Origin: Pyrocephalus nanus
Lineage: Eukaryota; Chordata; Aves; Passeriformes; Tyrannidae
NCBI GenBank assembly: GCA_038380795.1
Contig: CM076267.1
Coordinates: 13,065,501-13,129,500 of the forward strand
Length of the DNA stretch: 64,000 bases
Direction of reading: 5' to 3'
In this document: one piece after another, positions 25,796-39,464 of the stretch
How the letters are laid out: each line of letters starts with the position of its first letter
Numbering within the stretch: the stretch's first letter is position 1
The notes under the pieces: generated by a model
What the model was told of the DNA's origin: nothing
Seen by the model: only the letters and a program-made list of their open reading frames with translations
Database searches by the model: none
Translations under genes and position numbers: made by a program

Positions 25796-28324
25796 AGGGA
25801 ATCAGGCTAAAGTGTTAGCAAAATTAACCTCAGTGATCAAACACATCTGTCTTTCAGCCACTCACTTCACCTCTGTTTGAGCAAGTCCTAATACTCCATC
25901 AACTTTTGATAGATAGCTGTGAAAACTTACGAAAAATTTCGTGAGACTTTTGATTGTCTTTGAAGGGCAAAACATTCACATTAAAGTTTCTACCACGCCT
26001 ATAGGCCACAGAGAATGGCTTGTGGTGAGAGAAGATCAAGAATTTGGGTAACTTAGTTAAGTTTCATAGAAATACTAAAACTTTTCACAGACGAGTACAG
26101 ACATTTTAGGATCTGATAGGGTGTGCAAGACAGATCTCACAATCCTTGACTCCTGTAACTTACAAATATTGTGTAATGGTTCAGATGCCATTGGATTCTT
26201 ATGCACAAGGCAGTTGATCTATAAAACATATGGCATTTTGAAATATTGATCTCTTCTGTGCCAGTGAGTAAGAGATATTAGTGTAGCACGGGATTCCATT
26301 TGTAACACTGGGATTAAAGGCAGGGAAGTGGAAAATTGGAATAGACCTGAATTCATGTGAAGTGGAAAGTACAGCTGGCAGTATTACTAAAGCAGGAGAA
26401 TAACAAATAAAAGCGTGTGTTTTTTTTTTTAAATAATTTTAAAAAATCACATAAGAGCTACTGAGGTAAGAGAGTAAATGTATCCAAATGAATAATTGGT
26501 TACATTTAATTTTATGGTAGTATAAAGTCACTATATGTTCCATTAGAATGGGACAAAGTAAAGAGCAACACCAAACAGAAATTTAACAAGCTTTTTCTCT
26601 ACAAAGTAAACAATTATCTGTATTTTAAAGTGCCACTTGATCTGAGTCTGCACTCAGTCCCATGAAATATGTGTTTCTGAATTAAAGAAAACAAAACAAA
26701 AACAAAAATGCTGACATTTGCTCAATTCCTGCAGGTTGGTGCCTGGATCCTCAGCTGGTCAACCTATTCACACTTTTTTTTTGGATCCCACTTACTATTT
26801 TTCTCTGCTTTTTTTGTTGGAAGTGTGGGAAAATTGGGAAGAAATTCCACAAAATAAAAATCTTAATTATTTCTAGTGTTCTGCATAAAACCACTATTTT
26901 TTTCATCCTTTTTCCTTTCTGTTCCTAGTTAGCCTGTTAATGAGACTGATAACTTGTGTATGAACATCTTGTCAGTTTTAGAACAACTGCTTCAACTCTT
27001 GTCTGAAGATTTTAAAATGTGGGAAGTTAATGAACACATTTCATTAAAACAAAACAAATCCCCATACAAATAAAACACCAAAACTTATTTTTTATGTAGA
27101 TTTTACCTGATGTAATGTGAAGGCAGTGGTTCTTGTGCTTTTCTGTGATAGATAGACCCATTTACGATAGGGTATTTTCTCTCCATGAAGGCTCTTCTAC
27201 ATTGCAATTAAGCAATTATTGATTTTTTTTGATGAGCAGATTGAGCTTTTTAAGTCTTTTATGATGAGCATTTTTCAGCCCTAAAATCACTTTAATTTTT
27301 AAAAGTGATCAAAGGTTAACTGAACCCTGATAAAAAAGTCATATATCTCTTCAGCATTTTATCTCATAGTACTTTCTTCCTTTATTTCCTTAATAGTGCA
27401 AGATGAACTGCTTTAAAAAATTTTTTTAGCCATTATCATTAACATGCTACATTGACAGAATAGATGATGTAGTTTTTAAATTGAGTTTAATGTTGTTCTA
27501 TTGAAATTAATGGAAATCTTACCAACAGTTTCAATGGAAGTAGAATTAAACAACATTGAGCAGTTCTGAAACTCCCATTTCAGGTATATTTCTTTCCTAA
27601 GGTCCTGGGGGAAATGTGACAGAGCAGATGTGGTTTCACAGTGATTGGTGCTAAATATTGACATTTTAATGGCAATCATTATATTGGAAACCTCAGACAA
27701 TGTGACCTTCCACCCACTCTCTAGCCCTGACTCAAATGCCATTATAATAATAAAAAATATTCCCCTGATTTTATTTGGGTTTGAATCTGAACCTGGTTTT
27801 GAGAATTAAGTATTTGATGAACCAAAAAGACTACAAAGGACTTGGTATCTCAGATGGCCCCTAATGTATCCTGTGGGTAAGCCAGGAATATATAGCCGGG
27901 GATATCAAGATTCAGTCTCTTTGCTGCTGACAGCATTGTGCATTGGGGAAATCAGTGGAAGTACTCCTTTTTATTTGAATAGTCATGTGACTGAGCCATA
28001 TAGGTTTTCACTTTTAAAAACCATCTTACTTAGAGGTTTTTGTGAAGGAATTTTTTTAAGGAAAAATCAAAGAATCTAGGTACTCCCTGATTTTCCAAAA
28101 ATAACACAAAGAACAGAGATAAGTTTTCATTTTAGAGGAAGGATGCCAAAGAAACTGGAGCACTTGGGCAGTGTGTGAGGGACAGTTCTCTGTAGCTGTG
28201 TCTCTGTTGAGCCTGGAGAGTCATCCATTTGCATGTGATAAGTGGTGTCAACTCTCAAAAGGAACAATTTTGAATTTGCTATAAAGCATATTGGGGAGCT
28301 AGAGTAATTTGTCAAAGAGACTTT
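25796..28324. other. AT-rich non-coding DNA
   Basis: No gene or recognisable mobile element. Numerous A/T runs and short open frames on both strands, none with a known motif. The 88-codon minus frame at 27476-27742 has no domain and no splice context. Confidence 0.55.
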
Positions 28325-28400
28325 GTGCATGTTTGTGTGTATGTGTGTGTGCGTGCGCGTGGCGCGTGTTTGTGCGTGAGTGTATGTGTGTCTGTCAGTG
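28325..28400. repeat. TG/CG alternating purine-pyrimidine tract
   Basis: About 75 bp consist largely of alternating pyrimidine and purine, mostly TG steps, with a GCGTGCGCGTGGCGCGTG core (28351-28368). It is an impure TG microsatellite. Such alternation, especially with CG steps, is the classical sequence type for left-handed Z-DNA. The CG cluster is striking because CG is otherwise rare in the window. Confidence 0.85.
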
Positions 28401-28639
28401 ACTGGGGTGAGGTAGCAAGTGAGAAAGATAAATCACTCAGAGGCATTGAGGAAGAGACAAAATAAAGAAAATTTTGTCAGTAGCATTTTGAACCATATGG
28501 TGATGAAAGGGGCCTGGGGTTAAACTGTGAATTGCTCTGCAATGAGTGCAATGTAGTAGTAACACCAGGAAAGATGCGGAGGATGCTCCTGTCAGGGCAA
28601 AAGAAGTGGGTAGGGATTAGAGATGATTCAGGGGAAAAT

Positions 28640-29720
28640 CACAGAAGCACAGACTTACAGAATCATTATGTTGGAAAAGACCTCTGAGATCAACAAGTCC
28701 AACTTTTGACTGATCATCACCTTGTCAAATAGACCGTGGGACTAAATGCCACATCCAGCCATTTCTTGAACACCTCCAGGGATCTCCACTACCTCTCTGG
28801 GCAGTCCATTCCAGTGTTTAACAATCCTTTCCGTGAAAAGATTCCTACTGATGTCTGTCCTGAACCTCTCCTGGCACAGCTTGAATCCATGTCCTCTCAT
28901 CCTGCCACTGATTGCTCCGGAGAAGAGATCGGCTCCCACCTGGCTACAACTTCCTCTCATGTAGTTGTAAGGAGTGATGGGATCACCCCTGACCATCCTT
29001 TTCTCCAGGCTAAATATCCCCAGCTCCCTCAGCTGCTCCTCCTAGGACTTGTGCTCCAAACCCTTGACCAACTTGGTTGCCCTTCTCTGGACACACTCCA
29101 GCACCTCAATATCTTTCTTGAATCGAGAGGCCCAGAACTGGACACAGCACTCAACGTGCAGCCTTACCAGTGCTGAGTACAAGGCGACAATCACTTCCCT
29201 GGTCCTGCTGGCCACACTATTCTTGACAGAAGCCAGGAATGCTGTTGTCCTGCTTGCTCACTGGGGCACAGGCTGGCTCATGTTCAGCTGCTGTTGATCT
29301 ACACCCCCAGGTCATTTTCTGCTGGGGAGCTTTCCAGCCCCCCTTCCCCCAGTCTGTAGCACTGCACGGAGTTGCTGTGGCCCAAGTGCCGGACCCAAGT
29401 GCATTTGGTCTTGTTGAACCTTGTACCGCTGGTCTTGACCCATCGATCCGGCCTGTCCAGATCCCTCTGCAGATCCTCCAGCAGATCTACATTCCCAACA
29501 AACTTGGTGTTGTCCACAAATTTACTGAGGGTACACTTGATCCCTTCACCCAGATCATCAATAAAGATGTCAGACAAGAGTGGGACCAATACTGGTTCCC
29601 CAATACACTAGGGAACATCCCCAGTGACTGGCTGCCAGCTGGATGCAGCACCATTCACCAAGACTCTCCAGGGCCGACCATCCAGCCAGTTCCTAACACT
29701 GCTGAACAGTGCACCTGTCA
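28640..29720 (-). mobile_element. CR1 LINE fragment with decayed RT, 1.1 kb
   Basis: The largest CR1 copy in the window, inserted on the minus strand. Its degraded 3' tail (28640-28665) is followed by the GGAAAAGACCTCTGAGATCA block. Reading 29589-29299 on the minus strand gives the C-terminal part of the reverse transcriptase (FIDDLGEGIKCTLSKF, then LGHSN and AENDLGV). The active-site FADD has become F-V-D-N at 29520-29509, so the second catalytic aspartate is lost. Further 3', 28996-28742 encodes the ORF2 C-terminus with [11 protein letters not shown] before the frame diverges. Stops and frameshifts separate these pieces, so this is a dead copy. Long plus-strand frames over the same DNA (28736-29176 and 29239-29790) are antisense artefacts. 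Confidence 0.97.
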
Positions 29721-30622
29721 AAAAAGGCAAATCTGTCATGTGTCAGCATTTAGGTGTGGTTTAGCCACAAAGGGGAAAGGTGGATGTTAGCCATGTGTCA
29801 CAAGCCTGGATGGTGTGGGAAACATCAAACACCTATGGCACAAATATCAGGCAAAATAAGCTGGTAGGCCACATCTTACTTTCTCTACAGTTCTTAATAA
29901 ATTAACATGTCCCACAATTCCGAAATAGTTTTAAATAGGAATAAGGAATGAAACATCTTACACTTCCAGTTTGGCTTTGTTTACTTGCTTTGTTCTGTTC
30001 AGGTAATAAACTATAATGACCTTGGCATAGGATGTCCCTGAAGGGATTAAGGACTAATTCAGATGCAGGCTTGCTCTTGTCTTATTCTACTGACATTAGA
30101 ATGATGGGGATAAAAATAACTGTATTTATTTCGGAAAGGAATTTAATAAGTGTCTTTCCCACCAGTTGAGCAACAGATACAAACTTAGAAAGGTGTCTGG
30201 AGCTGGACTGAGAATATGTAGTAGTTTAACAAAACTTTGCTAAAATGCCCATCTTCCTTTGAAGATCACCACGTATTTAAAAATACACTGAGCCAGTCCA
30301 TATTTTAAATAGACTTTTTAATCACTACCTTAATAATTTAGTGCAGTACCAGAGGAAAGGACAATAAAATGAAAGTTTTAAAATTAAAATTCCTTTTAAC
30401 TTACTTTTTAGAGTGACAATACACAGCCATTGATAACTGTTGTTTTTAAATCACTTTTTAAACTTATTAATGTTTCAGCTTTGTCTAGAAAATGATGTCA
30501 CATTTTTTCAAAGAAGCTGAAAATAAATAATCTTTTGGTTAGGAGACTTCTGAATATATTTTGGAAAGACTTTAAAGTGTTTTTCATGGGTGTTATAGAT
30601 AAAGTAAACATTTTCAGAAAGC

Positions 30623-30623
<1 letters not shown>

Positions 30624-30656
<33 letters not shown>
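30624..30656 (+). repeat. (ATT)11 trinucleotide microsatellite
   Basis: Eleven perfect ATT units over 33 bp, followed by GTTACCACC and then ATTATTATT again. Pure enough to be length-variable. No role inferred. Confidence 0.97.
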
Positions 30657-33600
30657 GTTACCACCATTATTATTTTTCTGTTAAGCAGGTTTTAGGCATT
30701 GGCTGGTTTATGAGTGAGTTTTCTCCTCATGTAAGACTTTCAATATATTTTGTGCTAACAAGGTTTTAAAGTTTATAAGTGTTTTTGGAAATTTACTGAA
30801 GGCTTTAGCAGATACAGGCATACATAGATTGTGTGGGCTTAGTTAGTGCTTGTTAAATCTTATAAATACTCCTAAAAGTGCAGCAAGCACTTTATAAGCA
30901 GTTTTAATTTATAAGCTATTTAAATTGCTTATAATGAGTAAACTATTTGAGTTAACAATACATTTGACTGTGACTGTTGAAAGTGCTCCATAAACTGTTG
31001 AACATTTGGAGCTCTTGCTTTAAGCACTGTTTTTTGATTTCAAATTCTCGTTTTCCTGCTCTCAGATAAAATTGTTTTCTTGCCTCTTTATGAAACAATC
31101 TCCTCTCTAAAAAGTACTGCCAAAGGGTTCTCATTCCCCTCCTCAACCCTTCAAGAACTCGAAAGCTGAAAATATTTCGCATTTCAGCCATAAATGGTTT
31201 TGATCTATCTGTATGTCCTGTGATTTTCTTTCACATTTTCTTTTAAATTGGACTCAGAATAGAGTAAGTAAGTAAACACATACATGAGAAAGCAATCACT
31301 CTCATGTTACTACAGTAAAATAAACACTGACAGTTCCTTTGACTGCCTGTGATGACACACAGGAAGAGATTTAGTTAACATAGCTTATTTACTAAATATT
31401 TAAACGTGACTAAAAACAAGGTATGAGGGCCAAACACCTGATAATCTCTAGAAATGCCCTCCTGGTAGAAGAATTAATACTTATAGTAAAAAGCCCACAT
31501 AGCAAACTGAACTACAAACATCAATAAAAGTCCCCATTTAAATCTTTTCCAGTATGATATTAATCACAAAACTTCCCTTTGCCCAGCGCTTCTAATAATA
31601 ACATAAAGAAAAAAACTTAATCTGGAAGCACTGCACCTCAAGTTTTACTAGTTAGAGGAGAAACAGCAAGCATTACAGGAAGAACACCTTAGCCTTCTGT
31701 CTTCAATATAGTGTTTTGCATCTGGACCCATAAGTCATCACCTCTGTGTTGGATGTTGTATCAACTTTAGCCTTTTAGCTTATCTCGTGAGCAAGTTTTT
31801 GAAGTGAATCTGCTGACTGTCCCTACTTGCTATGCTTTGGTTCACATTGTGGAGTGTGCTTGTGATGTGTGGTCTGGATTCCTCTTGGATGAAATAACAA
31901 AATCACCCCTTAAGTTGGAACATGAACCGCAGAAGAGTAGCTGAGGGGGTTCACCTGATACTGAGCAGTCAGTAATATGACAAGGCTAGAACTACTGTGA
32001 AATAAAATCCCCAGAACAAATATAGTGTGGACAACATGTTTACATCACAAACAGATTTGTCCATCATGTCTCAGCTCTGTTGCTGGAGACATAGCAACAG
32101 ACACCTATTCTATCTCCATCAGGTAAGTATGTCTATGTTGTATGAGCATAAAGCACCTGACATCTTTGAAATGATGCAGCTATACTTGTTTCTGGAGAGG
32201 ACCCATCCAGCTCTGCTCCATGCATGCTTTATTTCTTAATATGTGAAAAGAAAGAACCCAACTCGAGCACAACTGGATTTACACCTTTGGAGAACAAGCC
32301 ACAGAATTGTGTATTTCAAACCCTGGCTTCTTCAAGAGCTGCAGCTGTAATGCCAGCCCTCTGGGAAAAGTTGCTGAGTCCAGGTTACAGTTTACACCAG
32401 AGGGAAGAAAGCAGACAAGCAAGGGGGCTGGTACCAGGCAGAGGTGTCAAGAAGGCACTTTCACTACGTATACCTTAAAGTGAAGAAATTTCAATCTCTC
32501 CAGCTGGCAGAATCAAATATTGTAAAGACAAACCCTAGTTCATTCATGTTCTGTCTTCTCATGAGTTGTAAAGGATTAGTCCTGGTGATATCTGGGGGGT
32601 GTAATGTGAGCAGCTTGTTCCTTCATGACTAATGGTCTTGCACTAAAGTTAAATCACTCATCCTATGGAGTTATCATTTCTACTGAACTGCAGTGATAAT
32701 TGTCTAAATAACTAATAAATAAGGTGCTTCTGCTTGTCTGACTGGGTTCAGACTTCTCACTTTAGGCACTGCTGGAAGATTTGAGTTTCCATGACATCCA
32801 AGGTGAGCAGTAATAAATGTTATTTGTGGGGAATTCCTCAAAAACTGTTTCTACAGCCCTCACCTCGCCACTGAGCAGTAACAGCACACGCTGGAACGGC
32901 AGGATCACTGTCATCTAGAAATAAAAGTGCTCAGGAGAAATTTTTCTCTCAGCCAGCCAAAGGTGAAAAGAAACATAAGTTTTGCTACCTCAGTCTGTAA
33001 TCACCAGTTTCAAAAAGCATCTCAGTCTCTTTGAAAAGGCATACTGCAGGAAATGAAAAAAAAAAAAGACTTCTGGAGAACAAAGGAAAGAAAGTTTCTC
33101 TTCATGGAGAAAGGGAACTCTTTTGCTATATTCAGATATGGCAAGGTAAAACCAGGCTGGGAGAGCAGGGATTGAAGTACTAGTTTCAAGAAACTAGTTG
33201 GATATGACTTTTATCGCTCTCTGAAGATATTTAAACATCTCATCTCCTGCATCTGCACTATGGAGCCACCATTCCGCTCTTGTTCTGGGGCTGTAAGACA
33301 CACATTGATCAAACTGACAAGTGTAAGGAAGGTTCAGTAAGTTGACAGCAACAGGATGTTACTGTCAGGAATCTGCTTAGAGCAGCTGAGGTCTGAAAGA
33401 TGGAAGAACATGATATTTGTGATAACAGCAGTTCAAGTTTTTCATTCTATTTAAAATATATTTTTTATAGTTTTAATATTGGGGGAGACTGGATGAAGGA
33501 CAAGTGAAGTGGCTCAAGCAGAAATTATTCTAAGAGATCATAGTGGTCTCTTCCCATCTTAAAATTTTTGAAACTGGACTTTGTTAGAGGCTGTTCCAAA

Positions 33601-35879
33601 ATGCATTGAACCCATGGAATGGATGCCTTTCACTTTGGCATCATGGTTGCTTGAATATGCTGCTAAACAGAACTACCACAAAGGTATCCGAGCTTTAGGA
33701 AACGTTACTGCCTGAGATTTTATAAAAGCCACATGGCATATGGAAGCAGCATATGGAGACTTGTTAACACTGAAAGGTAAGGAGAAAAGTGGCAATGAGT
33801 GATGAACTTCCTGGAAATGTTTAAAAAGCTGAATCATAGTCATCTGTAGAATTCCTGATGGAGCACATCGAGATTGATATGAAGTCAAGAGTTTTCCAAA
33901 GCTCTCCATCACCTGAATGATGGCAAAGGGCTAGACACTAACCATATGTCACTTGCACATTGCAGAAAGATCTGCCTCCTAAGAAAAGAGGGTAGGAAAT
34001 CATTAGCACAGCCTAGAACTGTGAAAAGTGAGAGATTGTCAAATAACCACACAAAGAGAACTACCTATAAAGATTATATCAGCTAATGAGTTTTTCACAC
34101 TGCTGTCTACAACAAGGGAAAGTTTTGCATTTTTATCTCAAATAGAATCAGAGAGGTAGTTGAAAAAACATCTGTAACATCAGCAGGAGTGAATTTGGCA
34201 CCTCTGTGTGGAGAAGATACTTTTACTTGGGCAATATATCATGCAGTGGAAGATCTGAATCCAATAGTAATTAGTGTTTAATTGACTTTACTGGCACATT
34301 CAATGCTTTGTACCTTCTCTAATTATAGAATATCCTTTGTGTATATGCATTTTCTTCAAAGTTGATTTTTCCAAGAATATTGTCTGTATTAGAATGGCTT
34401 GAGGTCCTATGTTACAAGTGATGGACTAGTTTAGGAGTCAGCCCTGGCATTGTCACTCACAAAGTAATAAACAGACAATAACCTCTTTCATCTTAGTAAA
34501 TCCCAAAGCTCTGTACAGAATAAACAATAATTAAACAGATGAACTTTTACTGGAAATATATACATCAAAGAATATGCATATCACATTAAAAATATATTTA
34601 GCTTCAAAACATCCCCACCATCTAGCCATTGCTTATCAGGTTTTAACTATATACAGGGATGAAAGAGTTGTCTGATTTCACAGCCCTTGTATTTAAAGAT
34701 TCTCTTCCAGTTACCTTCAAATTTGGCAGCCCGTGTTACTACTATCCTGAGTGTATCTCTTCCTAAGATGTTGTGTTGCTATTGCACTCCACTTCTCTGC
34801 CCATTAGGGATGTAGTTTGTCTCTTGATGCCTTAATTCAATTCCCATTGAATCCAATGGGAATCTTTCCAGTTAGTTCAACAAGTTGCCGGATCAAGATT
34901 GATGTAAATTCTAGCTTGTTTCTTTATTTTTGCTTCATTTGCCTGTGTATCTAGCCCAGGCCAGTACATTCTCTCCTTCAGACTAGTGTTTGGTATCTAT
35001 TCATTTCTAGTTGCTTTTGGATGGAGCCAAAAATGCAGATTCTTGCATGAAGCAGTAAAAACGTCAGGCTTCAGCGTAGTCTGGAATAATGATAAACAGC
35101 TGATTTTACATGAGATAATTCACAATCTGCCAACAGACAGGGCAACATGTGGAAAAGGGACTGACTCCAACCAGCTGTGGTGAAAAAAGGCATTGTCCTC
35201 TGTGCATTTTTCTATATCACACTGAAACACGAAATCCATGGGTGTTAATCCCATAGGGACTGGCAAAATTTATTCATTTATTATGCTGTTGTCCCAAGTT
35301 AGTTTGCAGCTTTAGGGAATCTCACTTCCTGCTTGTTTCTCTGTTTTGGTTTTTTTCCCCCCATTTTCTCCGTGAAATTATTTATTCCTGCATGCAAGGA
35401 TGGTCTCTGTTGTTGTGTGTAGCAAAGGGCATGGTGATGAGGGGAAAACATTCTTCCACAGTCACAGTCTCAAAATCTGCCAACATCTGTGCATGTATTC
35501 ACATTTTCTGTTTTTTATAGAAAAAAATGTGTGTGAAACAAGTGCTGATATTTGGAGTTATATACAAACAACTCCACAGACTAGTTCCTCCTGGTACCCA
35601 GAAGAATCAATAGCTTTAGTTACAGACAGATCTGCCAAAGACAGTAAGGGCAGTGAGAACACCTATTCTTTCTGAAGGAATTGATTCAATTTCTAAGCAA
35701 TTGCCAAGAAATCAATGCAGGCAAATCAGAATGTGGCTGCTAATTATACCTTTTCTCATTTGGGAAGTGGTGTGAATTTAGGCCAGAAAACCAGGGGGCA
35801 ATTTTTCCAGGTAGAGCCAGGGAAAAAGCACCAAAAGACTCTGAAAGCTCCTTCTTTTCACTCAAAAAGCTTGGAAAAA

Positions 35880-35903
35880 CAAATAAACAAATAAACAAAT
35901 AAA
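35880..35903 (+). repeat. (CAAATAAA)3 octanucleotide repeat
   Basis: Three perfect tandem copies of CAAATAAA. It lies in an A-rich stretch and probably arose by slippage. No transposon end is recognised beside it. Confidence 0.8.
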
Positions 35904-37202
35904 AAGAATTTTAAAAAAATAATAGATTTCTGTGTTGTATGTATATTCTTTTGTTCTGAATAAATTTGTGCACTCCAAGATAGAGTTCTGCAACTTCAGC
36001 AAATTTTAGCCTCCTAACTTGCAACTTGCTGTCCCTAATAGTATTAAGTTGACTGAAATTCACATCATTTTAAGGAAAAAATCCCAGCTACATCTCAAGC
36101 ATAATTAAATTTCCACTTTGGCTCCTACTTCTTCCCACCTACTTGTTCAGGAGATGATGACAGTCTTCAAGAGGTGGTATTTTAGAAAAAGGGCAAACTG
36201 TTCTCAGAGGCAGAGAAAGCACCATCACTTATTTTCCTCTCTCTGTCAAGGCTTCTCTTTCTAAGCTGCCTGCATCCAGCCCAGTTTAATAATGTTCAGC
36301 AAATAGTTTTACCAGCACTCACTGTCTGGCTTCACAAAGCCTTTGCCCACTACGCTGACCTATCCTAAAGCAGTGCTGTTATGTTGGCCTCACAGAAACC
36401 CCTAGGAGCTGAAGTAGCTGTAATTAAGGTTTTTCAGCTACAGGGCTGTCAAACCCTTTTGTGTATCTGTTTTGGCAAGTGCTTCAAACCCTACAGCAAT
36501 ATTAAATAGACCATCTGTTAGCCTTCATTAGGCTCTCACTCATCAACAGGGCTATTAAATATAACTGAGGATGCTAAAGGAAACCTTGACATCTGGGCTT
36601 TCAATTGGAACAGTGATCAATATTAATAACAAAACTATTTCACACGAATTTATTATTAATAGAAAGTTAAATACAGCATAAATATGGATGTTTTGCCCTA
36701 TAACACAGCTTTAATACAACTAATCTAAATGATATAGTGAAACCCCACTTTATTAGTATCACTGTCTGCAATGAAGCTCTATGGCAATGGCACTGTCCTG
36801 AAAACATGTGAAGGACTGGTCATTACTTTCATCTTTGCTAAATGACAGAGCAGATAGGACCATGCTAAACACAAGGAATGTTACAGAAAAAGACCTGCAA
36901 TTACAAAATACCCAGTGGACCTGGCTTATTCTCTTTTTCTTTGCAACAAATTCTTACATATTTAAAGGTAAATATAATGTCCTCCTTTGTTGCCTCTTGT
37001 TTACAGTAAAGTAAGTTCCCAAAGCACACCCTAGAGAAAATGCTTTCTCTACCATCTTAACTTTCTCACTATTCTCCTTTGGACTCTATCCACTTACCCC
37101 ATGTCTGTAATTAAAAGATAGAAGTATTGAGTAGTTCCTTGATATTCCAACTGAAGGATGTTGGAAAAATTCCTTCACAAGTTTCACACACACAAATCCC
37201 AT

Positions 37203-37238
37203 TTATATATATATATATAAAGAGAGAGAAAGAGAGAT
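37203..37238. repeat. Compound (TA)n(GA)n microsatellite
   Basis: A run of TA dinucleotides (about 37203-37219) passes directly into AGAGAGAGAAAGAGAGA (to about 37238). It is a typical compound dinucleotide microsatellite. Confidence 0.85.
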
Positions 37239-37589
37239 GTGATCCTTGGCTGGGTTTTTTGCTTTCCTTTGAAGAAGGATATGGTCTAGTCTTTCCACAT
37301 TTTATGTAAGTACAGCTGGTTCTTCCCAAATACATACAATATTTTTTGTGTTTCTCCTTGGAACTACACCTTCCTGTCACTTTGAACACTAACCCTGTCT
37401 TCCAATGTTGTCATACATTCAATCAAAAAGGAATTTTCCCTCAGAACTTTCATTAGAAAAAATATTGATCAGTACAGGAATCAAGAAATACTACTGAATA
37501 ACTTCCTCTGACACATCCTTTTAGCCTAATACTAAGCAACCAATTACTGGTCAAGTAAAATGTCAAGTAAAAACTGATCTGTGCTAGAA

Positions 37590-37760
37590 AGTTACTGGAA
37601 TCCTACTGTAGCTTATTTCTGAGAACATTTCCCTACAGAGACAGTCATAATCAAAAGCCTTACTAGAGCAATGGTGTACCACTCCCCCTTTCTCTACCCC
37701 TGTGAAAAGACCATTCACATCTTGTGTAGAAAAACAATAGTTTGGCTCATCTGAGAATAA
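37590..37760 (-). pseudogene. Possible decayed CR1 reverse-transcriptase fragment
   Basis: A 113-codon frame on the minus strand (37925-37584) contains VNGLFTGVEKGG followed after a few residues by SKAFDYD. In CR1-type reverse transcriptases motif A has the form xxDFSKAFDxV, preceded by a short GLVDEG-like segment, and the DNA word AGTAAGGCTTTTGA also fits. The first catalytic aspartate position is not preserved and the surrounding sequence matches poorly. If real, this is an old CR1 relic without its 3' end. A chance resemblance over some 30 residues is the alternative. Confidence 0.35.
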
Positions 37761-39464
37761 GGATGCTTCATCCAGCCAACTGCTTCTGTAATACCTGTCC
37801 AGCATAACCTTACTCATAAAGTCATTCTGTCTCCATATTTCTGGAATAAGTGCATCACAATGAACAGTTTCCAATCCTGATTTTACAGTCTTGGTAGCTG
37901 GAATGCAGTTTGGAAGGTCTGTCACTTCTACTGGATAGGGAGATGAAAAAATGTGCTCATATCAACCTCTGTGCCTTGATGATAACTATAGACCCAAGAA
38001 TGGGTGTGAAACCTTTATTCTGATGCAAATACCCGAAACACTGGGAAAGAAACCATGTCTGAGTACTATTCCTCAATTTATTAGAGGCTGGATTGAAAAA
38101 CCCTCCAGCTTCAAATCTCTGGTTTGCAGACAATGCTGACACTGAAACAAAGCAAGATTTTGAGGCTAACAGAGAAAAACATTGCCTGCCAATAGCTTGG
38201 CACACACACTGTGAGCAGAGCTGTCAAACTCTGCAATGTGCATGATCAGAGCTTAAAGACAGTTATGAAAATTCCAAACTCCGTGTCCTCTGTCTGCATC
38301 ACGTGTATCTCACTGGGACCCCTTGCATCACAATTTGTTTAACCATAAAACGGAGAAAATGAATTCCAACTGGAAACTGATTAATGTTGATGAGAAACTT
38401 GATCTGTTGATACAGAATCCAGTTCTGATTGTATGAACTCCAACTTCTGAAAGTAGTCTTTTTGAAAGGTGAGTTTTTTGTGATTTTGATTTTCTACCTA
38501 AAGGAGACAGAATTAAGGCAAACTCAGGGTACCACATCTGAAGTACAATCTACCTGATATTAACACACCCCTTATCAATAAAGTCAGAAGATACTCAGGT
38601 GGTTTAGGAGGTGGCACCACTACATTTCTGTTAGGAGGCTGTTTTCAACAGTCTTTTACAGTGCTTGCCATGTGATGGAAATTTTAGTCACACTAATGTA
38701 TCAATACCTAGCAAAAAAATTGTTTCCCAGAACATATAACTAAGACAAGTTTTTCCTCTCTGTTAAACTGATGATATTGAAGAAAACACTAAATATTTAT
38801 TCCATTTTTGCATAATAAACTGTGGTGAGGTGCGATTTAGATTTGTTTATTTATATTGATGCAGGTTTGAGCATAGACATTCATCAGAATTTAAGTATGA
38901 ATGGCCAGATGCTCAGCTGAATCTCATATACCACGTGTCAGCCTGCCCTGCTTTTTTTGTTTGATTTCCTTAATATTGAAAGCAAACAAAGTGAACAGAA
39001 TTCTGTTCAAATGCTGCTTTCCCTAATTATTTCTGAAAGCTCTCCAGTCATAATTTGTGTCTTTGTTCTTCAGAGATTATTTGGTTCTTATTTTATGGCA
39101 ATTTAACATGTAACTTTCACTGATAGTGGGTTCCCAGAATTAATAAACGTGGACCCTTCTAGTGGAAAGCCTTAGCTGGAGATTGAAATAGTGTATTCTC
39201 ATTGATAGAAATCTCTATCAAGGAAATGGAGCAGCTGCTTTTTGTTGCAGAGATGAACAGTACATGAGGGAGTGGTCAAAAGGGGAGTAAATTCAGTTCA
39301 AAGAAGCCAAATTGTGGTGTGGCAGTAACAGAACTGGACATGGAAGTCTTAACTGTGGTCATGGAATGGTAGCATGTAGAGGTAGTGAAAACTGGTCAAG
39401 TCCTTCACTATGACTATGTCACTTGAAAATTACATAAATGTCAGTTCTTAGCGAAAGGGAAGAT
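37761..39464. other. Non-coding stretch, nothing recognised
   Basis: Overlapping short open frames on both strands near 37951-38205 carry no known motif. No gene or repeat is supported. Confidence 0.55.

Larger units (their letters stand above)
29721..37589. other. AT-rich non-coding DNA with small repeats
   Basis: Almost 8 kb with no supported gene. It holds an (ATT)11 array, an 8-bp CAAATAAA array and a TA/GA compound microsatellite, listed separately. A 91-codon plus frame at 35400-35675 has an acceptor-like TTTTTTATAG inside it but no other support. The rest is unique-looking. Confidence 0.55.

Noticed and set aside
28736..29790. Plus-strand open frames of 146, 82, 183 and 79 codons
   Set aside because: They lie exactly antisense to the minus-strand CR1 copy at 28640-29720, whose reverse-transcriptase and ORF2 C-terminal peptides read on the other strand.
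35400..35675. 91-codon plus frame with an acceptor-like TTTTTTATAG at about 35510-35519
   Set aside because: The frame is open well upstream of the supposed acceptor, so the splice site does not bound it, and the peptide has no recognised family.
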